This document shows, in pieces, positions 1 through 6,895 of a DNA stretch of 9,453 nt. The notes under the pieces were generated by a model. It searched no databases, was not told the DNA's origin, and saw only the letters and a list, made by a program, of their open reading frames with translations. The DNA comes from Deltaproteobacteria bacterium (lineage in GTDB: Bacteria > Desulfobacterota > UBA8473). The stretch spans positions 1 through 9,453 of the forward strand of contig JAUXFK010000108.1 of NCBI GenBank assembly GCA_030623035.1, given 5' to 3'. The first letter of the stretch is position 1; each line of letters starts with the position of its first letter. Both the position numbers and the translations under genes were made by a program.

Positions 1-292
1 CTGGGGAGCGTTTAAGGTCAATGCGCCGCTTTATCGAAGCAACAAGCTCCGGAGCGTACTGGATTTCATCAAGAATCAGAGGAGGGGGATGATTATTCAG
101 AAAAAGTTCAGGGTCCTGCCGAGCGTTCTCAATATCAATAACAGGATCAAAAACAACGATTTCCGCCTCCATACCCAATGTATTCTGGAGCAGCGTACTT
201 TTTCCGACTTGCCGAGCTCCACTGATAACAACTACAGGAAAGGACTCAACCAGCTTATAGAGTTTGTCTGTCAATATTCTTCTGATGTACAT
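1..292 (-). CDS. AAA_14/DUF4143 family ATPase, N-terminal part (runs off the left edge)
   Basis: Reading the minus strand from an ATG at 292 gives 97 complete codons and stays open to the window edge. A P-loop GARQVGKS lies at residues 25-32, and a Walker B strand LILDEIQ at 72-78. This spacing, with the QVGKS form and a short basic start (MYIRRIL), is typical of the AAA_14 domain of the DUF4143 'ATPase' family (about 380-430 residues, C-terminal nuclease-fold-like domain). The C-terminal half is outside the window. An in-frame TAA lies a few codons upstream of the ATG, so the start is well bounded, although no clear Shine-Dalgarno is visible. The cellular role of this family is poorly known. 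Its members are common in accessory regions and many look like recently acquired genes. The P-loop differs from that of the second ATPase at 6949 (GARRSGKT), so the two are relatives and not a recent duplication. Confidence 0.85.
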   Translation of the reverse strand, partial: MYIRRILTDKLYKLVESFPVVVISGARQVGKSTLLQNTLGMEAEIVVFDPVIDIENARQDPELFLNNHPPPLILDEIQYAPELVASIKRRIDLKRSP

Positions 293-315
293 GGTGTAAT
301 ATTAGTGATGGCATC

Positions 316-321
316 ATTATA
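316..321 (-). promoter_or_regulatory. Candidate -10 box for the leftward ATPase gene
   Basis: On the minus strand these six bases read TATAAT, a perfect -10 hexamer. They would start transcription near 309, about 17 nt upstream of the ATG at 292. The -35 region about 17 bp away is poor (TTTATT) and is occupied by the palindrome at 330-346. The placement is good and the -35 weak, which would suit a regulated promoter. Confidence 0.4.
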
Positions 322-329
322 AGCCAAGT

Positions 330-346
330 ATTTTATTGAATAAAAT
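330..346. promoter_or_regulatory. 17-bp perfect palindrome, possible operator
   Basis: ATTTTATT-G-AATAAAAT is a perfect 8+1+8 inverted repeat. It covers the place where the -35 box of the leftward ATPase promoter would sit (-10 at 316-321). Its position suggests a repressor site. It is AT-only apart from the centre, so chance in AT-rich DNA is a real alternative. Confidence 0.3.
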
Positions 347-590
347 GCAGAAAAGTTTTGTTTCTAAAATATTCGTAACCTCACAACTTCTCAATTTCAA
401 ATCTTCCGTCTTTTAACTGATAAGGCTAAAAGTCCTGGGTTCAGGTTCGTGATTGGTTTGTGTGTTGTTCGTGTTGGAATGGTAAAAAGTTAAAAGAGGT
501 CTGGGGGAAATTTCGTGAATAAAATTAAAATCCTCAGGATATTTTCGAGATTAAATATCGGTGGGCTGGCGATTCATACTATTTTGCTGA

Positions 591-602
591 CAGCTAATTT
601 GA
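591..602. repeat. 12-bp target-site duplication, left copy
   Basis: CAGCTAATTTGA lies directly left of the element and is repeated exactly at 730-741. In the glycosyltransferase frame it encodes part of the T-A-N-L segment. Removing 603-741 joins the two coding pieces in frame. Confidence 0.8.
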
Positions 603-731
603 TGAATTCGTAAAAAGTCGTCACTCCGGTGAAAACCGGACTCCAGATGGTCCGCAACTGCTTGAAAACACTGGATTCCGGCTTTCGCCGGAATGACGGG
701 AAATGGTATTTTTTGACTTTTTACGAGACCA
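599..731 (+). mobile_element. MITE-like palindromic element, copy 1 (inserted in the glycosyltransferase gene)
   Basis: These 133 bases recur in inverted orientation at 6679-6811 with only four mismatches by my reading. The likely element proper is 603-729, because 591-602 and 730-741 are a perfect 12-bp direct repeat (CAGCTAATTTGA), as expected of a target-site duplication. Near the ends sit 12-bp inverted repeats TCGTAAAAAGTC (608-619) and GACTTTTTACGA (715-726). Inside are two hairpins, TCCGGT-GAAA-ACCGGA (625-640) and ATTCCGGC-TTTC-GCCGGAAT (675-694). They are themselves diverged inverted copies of a widespread GTCATTCCGG/CCGGAATCCAG repeat. No coding capacity is present, so if it moves it needs a transposase supplied elsewhere. 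Confidence 0.8.
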
Positions 732-741
732 GCTAATTTGA
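730..741. repeat. 12-bp target-site duplication, right copy
   Basis: An exact repeat of 591-602 on the right side of the element. The glycosyltransferase reading frame resumes through it (GCT AAT TTG AAT). Confidence 0.8.
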
Positions 742-879
742 ATAGCGACCGTTTTGAATCCATTTTGGTTAAGGGATCCGAAGACCCTTTTGAGGGGAAT
801 ATGATGTACCTGGCCAGAGAAAAAGGTCTGGAGCCAATAGTCATTCCGGAGATGGGGAATTGAGAGGGAACCTGGAACA

Positions 880-1233
880 TCCGTTATAGGGATAAAGCTT
901 CGATTCGAGAATCCTCATATCATAACATTTGCCGTACCTATCCTGGTTCTTGGTCTTCCGATCTTTGATACCACTCTGGTGACAGTTGACCGAATCCGTC
1001 GCGGAAGGCCTGTCTGGCTGGGAGGTACCGACCACAGTAGCCATCGACTGGAGGTCTTGACCGGTTCTGCCAGGCTGGCAGTACTCATCCTCTACCTTGT
1101 TTCCATTAGTCTGGGCTGTATGGCCCTGGTGCTTTCCGTGGCCACCTACGTCCAGGCAGTTGGGCTGATAGTGGCGATTTTCCTTATGGCTATAGCAATC
1201 TTTATAATTTTCTTGAAAATTCCGATAAGTTAG
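880..1233 (+). pseudogene. WecA/MraY-type glycosyl-1-phosphate transferase, C-terminal remnant
   Basis: The frame ending at TAG 1231-1233 reads VIGIKLRFENPHIITFAVPI, then PIFDTTLVTVDRIRRGRPVW and LGGTDHSSHRL, followed by two hydrophobic segments. This is the C-terminal part of the WecA/TagO/MraY superfamily: the P-x-x-D-T-x-x-V helix, the R-x-x-R-G-R-P loop and the D-H-x-S-H-R-L motif. The family starts glycan assembly by moving a sugar-1-phosphate from a UDP-sugar to undecaprenyl phosphate in the inner membrane. A full protein has about 320-360 residues. Only about 118 codons remain, and the Mg-binding D-D region and most membrane helices are missing. Similarity begins near 880, directly after the glycosyltransferase remnant and in another frame, so a deletion has probably joined the two. 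An in-frame ATG at 979 exists but would start inside the conserved loop, so it is not a credible gene start. Confidence 0.8.
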
Positions 1234-1236
1234 TTG

Positions 1237-1265
1237 TTGAAAAATTCTCTTAAATATAGTATAAA
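1237..1265 (+). promoter_or_regulatory. Sigma70-like promoter of the polysaccharide operon
   Basis: TTGAAA (1237-1242) and TATAAA (1260-1265) are each one base off consensus and are separated by exactly 17 bp. The predicted start near 1272 lies directly downstream of the WecA remnant and gives an untranslated leader of about 130 nt before 1402. A 7-bp inverted pair TGTTTAG/CTAAACA (1281-1287 and 1332-1338) lies in that leader. Its significance is unclear. Confidence 0.6.
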
Positions 1266-1401
1266 GCAAAAATCGTAAACTGTTTAGCCGAATAATGATT
1301 TGGATGGACACTCGTTAGCTCCTTAAGATGACTAAACAATTACAAAAATCATAACAATTTGTATCGGTGATTTTAAAGAGTTAACCTGGTCCCTTTCCAT
1401 T

Positions 1402-3312
1402 ATGAATAATTCAAATAAATTAATAAAAAAAGAACCAAATTCCTTCTTTAAAAAGCAGCTCAAAAAGACCGGTATAAAGAGAACCCTTTTCTTTCTGATT
1501 TCAGATGCCGCGATATTCACTTTAGCCCTTTGCATCTCTTTTTTACTTCGTTTTGATTTTGCCATACCAAAGGTCTATATATCTCAGTTATACCCCTGTA
1601 TTCCCTTATTTATAATCGTAAAGTTATCCATTTTGTCTTCCTTTCAAGTCTACCGTTTTAACTGGGCATATATCGGTCTTTATGAGCTTACAAAAATATT
1701 TAAGGCACAAACCTTAAGTTCAGTAATTCTTAGTTCTTTAGTCCTGGCTATCTCTTATGATGGGATTTTTCAAGGCTTTCCCCGCTCCATCCTTTTCATC
1801 GATTATTTCATATCCCTTATTTTGATTGGTGGGTTAAGGATTTCAAAGCGGGTTTATATGCAAAACAGTAACCACTCAAATATTGCGAAGAAGAAAACAT
1901 TGATCATCGGGGCAGGAAATGCCGGTGAGCAGATTGTGAGGGACATGAAAAGGGTTAAAGAATCTCCTTATCTGCCCGTTGCATTCATAGATGACGATCC
2001 ATCCAAAAAAAAGACCTCAATCCATGGTGTTGAAGTAATGGGCAAAAGAGTCCATATTCCCAAAGTCTCAAAAAAGTTAAAAGTAGAAATGGCAGTGATT
2101 GCCATGCCATCGGTTCCTTCATCGGAAATCAGGGATATTGTCTCTTACATTCGAAAGGCAGGAATAGATGATATTCATATTATACCAGGGACCAAAGACA
2201 TTATTTCCAGAAACATCGATGTCTTTGATATTAAAAAGATTGCCTTAGAGGATTTACTCGGGCGAGAGCCCATAAAGATTGACTATACGAAGGTAAAATC
2301 GGACATTAAGGGCAAGAATGTCCTTATAACCGGGGCAGGAGGGTCTATTGGTTCGGAAATGGCAAGACAGATATCAGGGCTTGAGCCACAGCTTCTTATC
2401 CTTTTAGACATCGATGAAACCGCCCTGTTTCATATAGACAGAGAGATAAAAGATCATTACCCTTGTCTTTCGATTCAACCTGTTCTAGGAGATATACTGA
2501 ATAAAGAGAAGATGGATACAGTCTTCAATAATTTTAAACCACAGATCGTATTCCATGCAGCAGCGTATAAGCATGTACCTATATTAGAGGATTTTCCGGA
2601 AGAGGCCTTTAGGGTCAATATTATGGGCACAAAGATACTCTGCGAGCTTTCATACAAAAAAGGAGTAAAGAAGTTTATATTCGTCTCTACGGACAAGGCC
2701 GTTAATCCAACCAGTATTATGGGGACAAGCAAGAGGGTGGCGGAGATGGTGGTATCAAACCTTAACCACCAACAAACCACCCAATTTTTAGCTGTACGAT
2801 TTGGAAATGTGTTGGGAAGCAGAGGCAGTGTCATCCCCCTTTTCCAGGAGCAGATTGAAAAAGGCGGGCCCATTACCATCACTCATCCGGATATGAAGCG
2901 TTATTTTATGACAATACCTGAGGCTGTTCTTTTAGTCCTGCAAGCCGGAACTATGGGAAAGGGAGGAGATATCTTTTTACTGGACATGGGTAAACAGATA
3001 AAGATATATGATGTGGCCTGTGAGTTGATAAGGCTTTCCGGCCTGGAACCTGGAAAAGACATCCCTATTGTTTATACTGGAATACGACCGGGAGAAAAGT
3101 TTACTGAGGAGCTTTTAGCCACTGATGAAGAGGTTGAGCATACAGACCATCCAAAGATATTTAAGGTTAAGACAAAAGAGACCTTTTCAAAGGATATCCT
3201 CTATCGGAAAATCGAAGATTTGAAGAGGGCTGTCCAACTCCAGGATACCCCGGCCATTATTCGCACTTTCCACAAACTAACCACTGCCAGTATAGATAAC
3301 CCGCCGGATTGA
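1402..3312 (+). CDS. FlaA1/CapD/WbpM-type membrane-bound nucleotide-sugar 4,6-dehydratase
   Basis: This protein of 636 residues has the full architecture of the long CapD/WbpM/PglF group. About four N-terminal membrane helices (roughly residues 28-50, 60-80, 103-120 and 128-145) include the family's SFLLRFD segment. A CoA-binding-like Rossmann domain follows with GAGNAG at 170-175. A second, catalytic SDR domain has the NAD(P) loop GAGGSIG at 311-317, HAAAYKHVP at 385-393, FVSTDKAVNPTS at 427-438 and RFGNVLGSRGSV near 466-477. The usual YxxxK is MxxxK here (M440, K444), as in the Ser-Met-Lys type of WbpM-like dehydratases. Members act on UDP-GlcNAc (or related UDP-sugars), forming the 4-keto-6-deoxy intermediate for deoxyamino sugars at the inner membrane. 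The exact substrate cannot be told. The ATG at 1402 has only a weak ribosome-binding site, but it precedes the first helix by a typical short cytoplasmic tail. It is the first gene of an operon. Confidence 0.93.
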   Translation: MNNSNKLIKKEPNSFFKKQLKKTGIKRTLFFLISDAAIFTLALCISFLLRFDFAIPKVYISQLYPCIPLFIIVKLSILSSFQVYRFNWAYIGLYELTKIFKAQTLSSVILSSLVLAISYDGIFQGFPRSILFIDYFISLILIGGLRISKRVYMQNSNHSNIAKKKTLIIGAGNAGEQIVRDMKRVKESPYLPVAFIDDDPSKKKTSIHGVEVMGKRVHIPKVSKKLKVEMAVIAMPSVPSSEIRDIVSYIRKAGIDDIHIIPGTKDIISRNIDVFDIKKIALEDLLGREPIKIDYTKVKSDIKGKNVLITGAGGSIGSEMARQISGLEPQLLILLDIDETALFHIDREIKDHYPCLSIQPVLGDILNKEKMDTVFNNFKPQIVFHAAAYKHVPILEDFPEEAFRVNIMGTKILCELSYKKGVKKFIFVSTDKAVNPTSIMGTSKRVAEMVVSNLNHQQTTQFLAVRFGNVLGSRGSVIPLFQEQIEKGGPITITHPDMKRYFMTIPEAVLLVLQAGTMGKGGDIFLLDMGKQIKIYDVACELIRLSGLEPGKDIPIVYTGIRPGEKFTEELLATDEEVEHTDHPKIFKVKTKETFSKDILYRKIEDLKRAVQLQDTPAIIRTFHKLTTASIDNPPD

Positions 3313-3362
3313 TCGCTAAACTTCAGAAATCAACTGAAAAAAGAAGCTGGAGTCTATATCAA

Positions 3363-4835
3363 ATGACGATAACGCCTAAGACCTTTGACAAGGTTATAGA
3401 AGGCGGCTTATTCTTTATTATCTTTTTTACACCCTTTGCCTTTGGATCAACACAGGTATGGGCTTATACCTTAATAGAACTGGTCGTTATCTTCTTGATT
3501 GCAACATGGTTGATTAAACTGAACCTGAAAAACCGGAACAAAGAATCCAAAAAGCATGAGGTTCATCCCGCAATATTAATCCCTATATCTCTCTTTATCT
3601 TTCTCATCCTGTTCCAGATGCTCCCCCTGCCCCCTCAATTTATAAAACACCTGTCACCCAACACCTACAAACTCTATGAGCAGACCCTCCCCAACTGGCC
3701 TGCTTTAAAGGATGCAAGCCTCGAGAACCAGGGTTCAGGTTTTAACCACAACTGGAAGTCAATATCTATCCATAGACATGCTACCAAAACCGAACTTTTT
3801 AAGATACTCGCGTACATTGGGGTATTCTTCTTGATAATTTATAACCCCACAAACAAAAACCAGATAAGAAGACTCATATTAGCTATCATACTGGTTGGCT
3901 GCTTTGAGGCCTTTTATGGCCTTTTGGAATACTTAAGCGGACATCAACACATCTTTTTCTTCAAAAAAAAGTATTATACAGATAGTGTTACTGGAACTTA
4001 TATAAACCGCAACCACTTTGCCGGATATTTAGAGATGGTTATCCCTATTGCTTTCGGTCTTCTGATCTATCAATCAAACATTCACCGATTTTATTCTACC
4101 GGCAGTTGGCGCCATCGCTTATCCGGCATCGAATCTTATCTTTCAAAAAATGGTATTCTCATATTCGGTGCCATAATCATGATTTTAGCCCTTGTCTTTT
4201 CTCAGTCTCGAATGGGGATCATTAGCCTGTTGAGTTCAATGGGTTTTATGGGATTCATGCTTTTAATTTCAAGCAAAAGAAGGCGAAAAAGGATCGTAAT
4301 CTTTATCCTCATCCTGGCCTTAATTTCAATCTTTTTTTTGACATGGATCGGACTCAATCCGGTTTTTGAAAGATTTACATTCATACCCCAGGAGTTGGAA
4401 TCTGAAAGCAGTCGCCCCATTGTGTGGAAGGATACCATTAATCTCATCAAAGACTTCCCCATATCAGGAACAGGTCTTGGCACCTATATTCATATCTTCC
4501 CCAGGTACAAGACAATAAGTACCCGAATCTTATATGACCATGCCCACAATGACTACCTGGAATTTTTCTCCGAAGTAGGAATTGTTGGCGTTTTTATAAT
4601 GCTTGCAGGATTTGGCCTTTTCATAATTAGGATATTTAGAAGATGGAAAGAGAGAAGAGACCCATATGTAAAGGGACTAACCCTTGGAGGTCTAACCGGG
4701 GTCATTGCAATTCTCATTCACAGTATTACAGATTTCAACCTCCATATCCCTGCTAATGCCTTGTTGTTAGCCATCATCTTGGGATTAACCTTTAATGTAG
4801 TGAATTTAAAGAGGATTAGAAAAGACCATGCGTAA
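3363..4835 (+). CDS. O-antigen ligase/polymerase family protein (Wzy_C, WaaL-like)
   Basis: A polytopic membrane protein of 490 residues from this start. It has about ten or more hydrophobic segments and the signature order of the Wzy_C family: GTYINRNHFAGYLEMVIP, FSQSRMGIISLLSS, a basic loop SKRRRKR, then the large periplasmic loop with SRPIVWKDTINL, GTGLGTY and HAHNDYLEFFSEVGIVG, and lastly HSITDFNLHIPANA. These enzymes act on the periplasmic side. They either polymerise undecaprenyl-linked repeat units (Wzy) or move the glycan onto an acceptor (WaaL), and sequence alone does not separate the two. I prefer ATG 3363, which has GGAG at 3349-3352 and follows the previous stop by 50 nt. A TTG at 3309 overlapping the stop would add 18 residues before the first helix. 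The gene end overlaps the next start by 8 nt, implying translational coupling with the TPR protein. Confidence 0.9.
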   Translation: MTITPKTFDKVIEGGLFFIIFFTPFAFGSTQVWAYTLIELVVIFLIATWLIKLNLKNRNKESKKHEVHPAILIPISLFIFLILFQMLPLPPQFIKHLSPNTYKLYEQTLPNWPALKDASLENQGSGFNHNWKSISIHRHATKTELFKILAYIGVFFLIIYNPTNKNQIRRLILAIILVGCFEAFYGLLEYLSGHQHIFFFKKKYYTDSVTGTYINRNHFAGYLEMVIPIAFGLLIYQSNIHRFYSTGSWRHRLSGIESYLSKNGILIFGAIIMILALVFSQSRMGIISLLSSMGFMGFMLLISSKRRRKRIVIFILILALISIFFLTWIGLNPVFERFTFIPQELESESSRPIVWKDTINLIKDFPISGTGLGTYIHIFPRYKTISTRILYDHAHNDYLEFFSEVGIVGVFIMLAGFGLFIIRIFRRWKERRDPYVKGLTLGGLTGVIAILIHSITDFNLHIPANALLLAIILGLTFNVVNLKRIRKDHA

Positions 4836-6501
4836 ATTCATAACTCTCACAGTCATATTTCTAATCCTTATCTTTTGGGGTACATCTGCTGTCAGACAGT
4901 GGAGAGCAGATGTTTATTTCAATCGAGCACAACTATCCAGTCCTTCAATCTTTCAATCACCTGAGTTTCCGAATGACTCAATTACCCAGTCACTCAATCA
5001 TCTAAAAAAGGCAATAGCCCTGGATCCATCAAATGCCGAATATCACTACCAACTTGCTAAAGCCCACAGTCAAATCCTGCAGAAAAGCTTAAAAGAAGGA
5101 AAATGGGTATCAGTGCGTGGGAAAAGGTTCTTTAAATGCAGGCCAAAAACCATAGACCATGCACTTAACGCCCTCAATTCATATCAAAAAACCATTACCT
5201 ATAATCCAACCAATGCCTATGCCCATATGGGTCTGGGTTGGATCATATACCGGCTATCCTGGCTATCCATTAACAGTGATCTGTTATCGAAAAATACAAA
5301 AGACTTTACTAAAGAAATCACTCAAATACTTGACCACCCATCCATTGCCCGGAACTACTTCAAAACAGCCACCATGCTGGCTCCATCCGATGCATATGTG
5401 CATTATAGCCTCGGTTATTATTTCCTAACCCAAAAAAGCCTCAAGCAGTCAACTGAACCCTCAACCCTGCACTCAGGGCTATTGGCCTTTAAAAAGGCTA
5501 TACAAATAGACCCTGGTTATACAGGTACTATTATTAATACATTATGGTCTCAAAAAACAGGATATGAAACACTTATAGAGGTAATCCCGGATACCATAGG
5601 AAATCATTCTCGTTTATATAAGTTCATGCTAAACAAAGGGGCATTTGACGAAGCCTTGATTACACTAAAATATTTTGATGGTTTAAAGATAAAGAAAGCA
5701 GCGGAATTGGTAAAAAGTGGAGACCGAGAAACAAGAAAAGGAAGACATGAAGATGCTGCAATGTTCTATCAACAGGCTTACAGCCTTGACCCCACAAATA
5801 TATTCGCCTTATTCAGGTTGGGAAAGTATGAAGGAGTGATCCACCAGGCTGATCTTCAGGGAATAAAATTAGCCGATCGAGTAAATATCGACAGGATGAG
5901 ATCTTACTTTCAGGCCCAAATAGCCGGCTCAACCGATCCTAATGGCTTGATAAGTTCTTATTATCTTGGCCGATGTTACGAAGAGCAAGGAAGAATGGAT
6001 GCGGCATTGGATGAATACAAAAAGGTTTTGAAGACAAACCCGAACCATTTCAATACCCTGGTAAAACTTGAAAAATCAGGAATCCGGCCAATCGAGCTTT
6101 CATTCACACAATCACTCGATTACCTGTCTACCAAAAAGATCAGTCGTTCGGAATGGCCCAACCAGGGCAACCTCAACTCCAATGGTAGAATTACCAAAAA
6201 AGTTAACCTCTTTAAAGGGAAGGTCAGGTTTTTCCTAAATATGAGGGGAACCCCGGCAGAAGGAGTTTACCCCTATGCGATCGCAAGATTGGATGAAAGA
6301 ATTCTTGACGGGTTTTGTGTGGATTCGGAAAGTTTTGTCTATTATTACTTTGAATCGGAGATTGAGGCAGGAAACCATCACATAAGCATTGAATTTACCA
6401 ATGATCTCTATCTCCCGAAAAAAGGGGAGGATCGGAATCTCTTTGTGGGGGATATTATAATAACCGCTGGCAGGTTGAACTCCCCGGCAGCATTTCAGTA
6501 A
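4828..6501 (+). CDS. Membrane-anchored TPR protein with a C-terminal carbohydrate-binding-like domain
   Basis: A 557-residue protein. It opens with a single hydrophobic segment (about residues 4-20, MRKF then ITLTVIFLILIFWG), an uncleaved anchor or signal peptide placing the rest in the periplasm. At least five TPR-like units follow, near residues 52-85, 108-143, 172-203, 214-232, 302-335 and 375-409, with typical A-x-x-x-Y-x-x-x-L/I-x-x-x-P endings. From about 448 to 545 the protein changes to a beta-rich domain. The stretch HHISIEFTNDLYLPKKGEDR and the following NLFVGDIII resemble calcium-dependent carbohydrate-binding modules of the CBM36/CBM60 kind, where a 'F-T-N-D ... D-R-N-L-x-V' segment is typical. 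TPR proteins coupled to Wzy/WaaL genes are common in exopolysaccharide loci and are thought to organise polymer assembly or export. The ATG overlaps the ligase stop by 8 nt, with GAGGA at 4811-4815 upstream. TPR identity is firm; the sugar-binding call is an inference. Confidence 0.85.
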   Translation: MRKFITLTVIFLILIFWGTSAVRQWRADVYFNRAQLSSPSIFQSPEFPNDSITQSLNHLKKAIALDPSNAEYHYQLAKAHSQILQKSLKEGKWVSVRGKRFFKCRPKTIDHALNALNSYQKTITYNPTNAYAHMGLGWIIYRLSWLSINSDLLSKNTKDFTKEITQILDHPSIARNYFKTATMLAPSDAYVHYSLGYYFLTQKSLKQSTEPSTLHSGLLAFKKAIQIDPGYTGTIINTLWSQKTGYETLIEVIPDTIGNHSRLYKFMLNKGAFDEALITLKYFDGLKIKKAAELVKSGDRETRKGRHEDAAMFYQQAYSLDPTNIFALFRLGKYEGVIHQADLQGIKLADRVNIDRMRSYFQAQIAGSTDPNGLISSYYLGRCYEEQGRMDAALDEYKKVLKTNPNHFNTLVKLEKSGIRPIELSFTQSLDYLSTKKISRSEWPNQGNLNSNGRITKKVNLFKGKVRFFLNMRGTPAEGVYPYAIARLDERILDGFCVDSESFVYYYFESEIEAGNHHISIEFTNDLYLPKKGEDRNLFVGDIIITAGRLNSPAAFQ

Positions 6502-6570
6502 AGGGGAGATTGAAAGTCGAAAGGATCTTAGAATTCTTAAACCCTTTCTTTTTCTTACTTCTCGGATAAT

Positions 6571-6600
6571 TTTCTTGCTTTGCAAGAAATTATATTGCAA
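6571..6600 (+). terminator. Weak hairpin terminator after the polysaccharide operon
   Basis: TTTCTTGC (6571-6578), loop TTT and GCAAGAAA (6582-6589) form a perfect 8-bp stem about 70 nt after the TPR stop. The next bases are T/A-rich without a clean U-run. The low GC content of the stem makes this a modest terminator at best. Confidence 0.35.
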
Positions 6601-6678
6601 AATAAGACAAATTCTTCGATATTTGCTTACTATAATTGACTTTAACTTCCATTCTCTTTTTTGGAAGAGATAGGATGA

Positions 6679-6811
6679 TGGTCTCGTAAAAAGTCAATAA
6701 ATACCATTTCCCGTCATTCCGGCAAAAGCCGGAATCCAGTGTTTTCAAGCAGTTGCGGACCATCTGGACTGCGGTTTTCACCGGAGTGACGACTTTTTAC
6801 GAATTCATCAA
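6679..6811 (-). mobile_element. MITE-like palindromic element, copy 2 (inverted relative to copy 1)
   Basis: The reverse complement of this stretch matches 599-731 over the full 133 bases with four mismatches by eye. Two mismatches break the outer hairpin (ACCGGACTCC versus ACCGCAGTCC). One is in the loop of the inner hairpin (TTTC versus TTTT), leaving its 8-bp stem intact. One is in the T-run near the end. The flanks beyond 6679 and 6811 show no clear target duplication, so this copy may be older or may have lost one flank. It sits in intergenic DNA and breaks no recognisable gene. Confidence 0.8.
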
Positions 6812-6860
6812 GGATTGAACGAAACAAAAAAGGAAGACCGGTTAAAGTGATAATTTTGAA

Positions 6861-6875
6861 TTACGCCCCCTATTC
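6861..6875 (+). repeat. C-rich dispersed motif, first occurrence
   Basis: TTACGCCCCCTATTC, preceded by TTGAA, resembles AACGTCCCCCTATTC at 8419-8433 and AACGTCCCCCATT at 9205-9217. The sharing suggests remnants of a short dispersed (REP-like) repeat. This copy is the most divergent. Confidence 0.3.
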
Positions 6876-6895
6876 TCTCCTAAAACCTTTTGTCC

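Larger units (their letters stand above)
293..514. other. Intergenic stretch between divergent genes
   Basis: This stretch of 222 bases separates the leftward ATPase from the rightward glycosyltransferase remnant. Apart from the -10 box and the palindrome near 316-346 I see no coding similarity, RNA gene or strong hairpin. A G-rich segment just before 515 (CTGGGGG) could be the ribosome-binding site of the glycosyltransferase remnant. Confidence 0.5.
515..863 (+). pseudogene. Glycosyltransferase (GT4-type) N-terminal remnant, split by a MITE-like insertion
   Basis: From a GTG at 515 the protein reads VNKIKILRIFSRLNIGGLAI and continues HTILLTAN. This is the opening of GT4-type exopolysaccharide/O-antigen glycosyltransferases: a first beta strand, then the R-L-N-x-G-G-x-A-x-H loop. 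At about 602 it runs into an inserted element and meets a stop at 611-613. Beyond the element, from 732, it resumes in another frame as ANLNSDRFESILVKG, then MMYLAREKGLEPIVIPEMGN, ending at TGA 861-863. This order matches the family (L-x-x-x-R-F-E-x-x-L-V-x-G, then P-V-V-I-P-E). Taking out the element and one copy of the 12-bp direct repeat restores one continuous frame. About 60 codons remain of a ~380-residue enzyme. The sugar-nucleotide-binding C-terminal domain is gone, so no activity is expected. Original role: glycosyl transfer onto a lipid-linked glycan at the inner membrane. Confidence 0.85.

Noticed and set aside
89..322. A plus-strand open frame of 77 codons at the left edge.
   Set aside because: It is antisense to the P-loop ATPase, whose Walker A and B motifs are unmistakable on the minus strand.
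551..880. A minus-strand open frame of 109 codons containing VIPAKAGIQ.
   Set aside because: It is the complement of the glycosyltransferase remnant plus the inserted element. The VIPAKAGIQ peptide is a known artefact of this hairpin repeat.
841..1311. A minus-strand open frame of 156 codons over the WecA remnant.
   Set aside because: The plus strand carries clear WecA motifs here. The minus product is low-complexity, Gln/His/Asn-rich and resembles nothing I know.
3309..3362. TTG start for the O-antigen ligase gene overlapping the previous stop.
   Set aside because: Possible, but ATG 3363 has a better ribosome-binding site and starts nearer the first membrane helix. The TTG extension is polar and without family features.
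6646..6667. CTTCCA...TGGAAG inverted repeat with a 10-base loop as a second terminator.
   Set aside because: Only a 6-bp stem, and no T-run follows it.
6590..6781. A minus-strand open frame of 63 codons.
   Set aside because: It is made largely from the second element copy (CLKTLDSGFCRNDGKW type peptide), which is repeat-derived.
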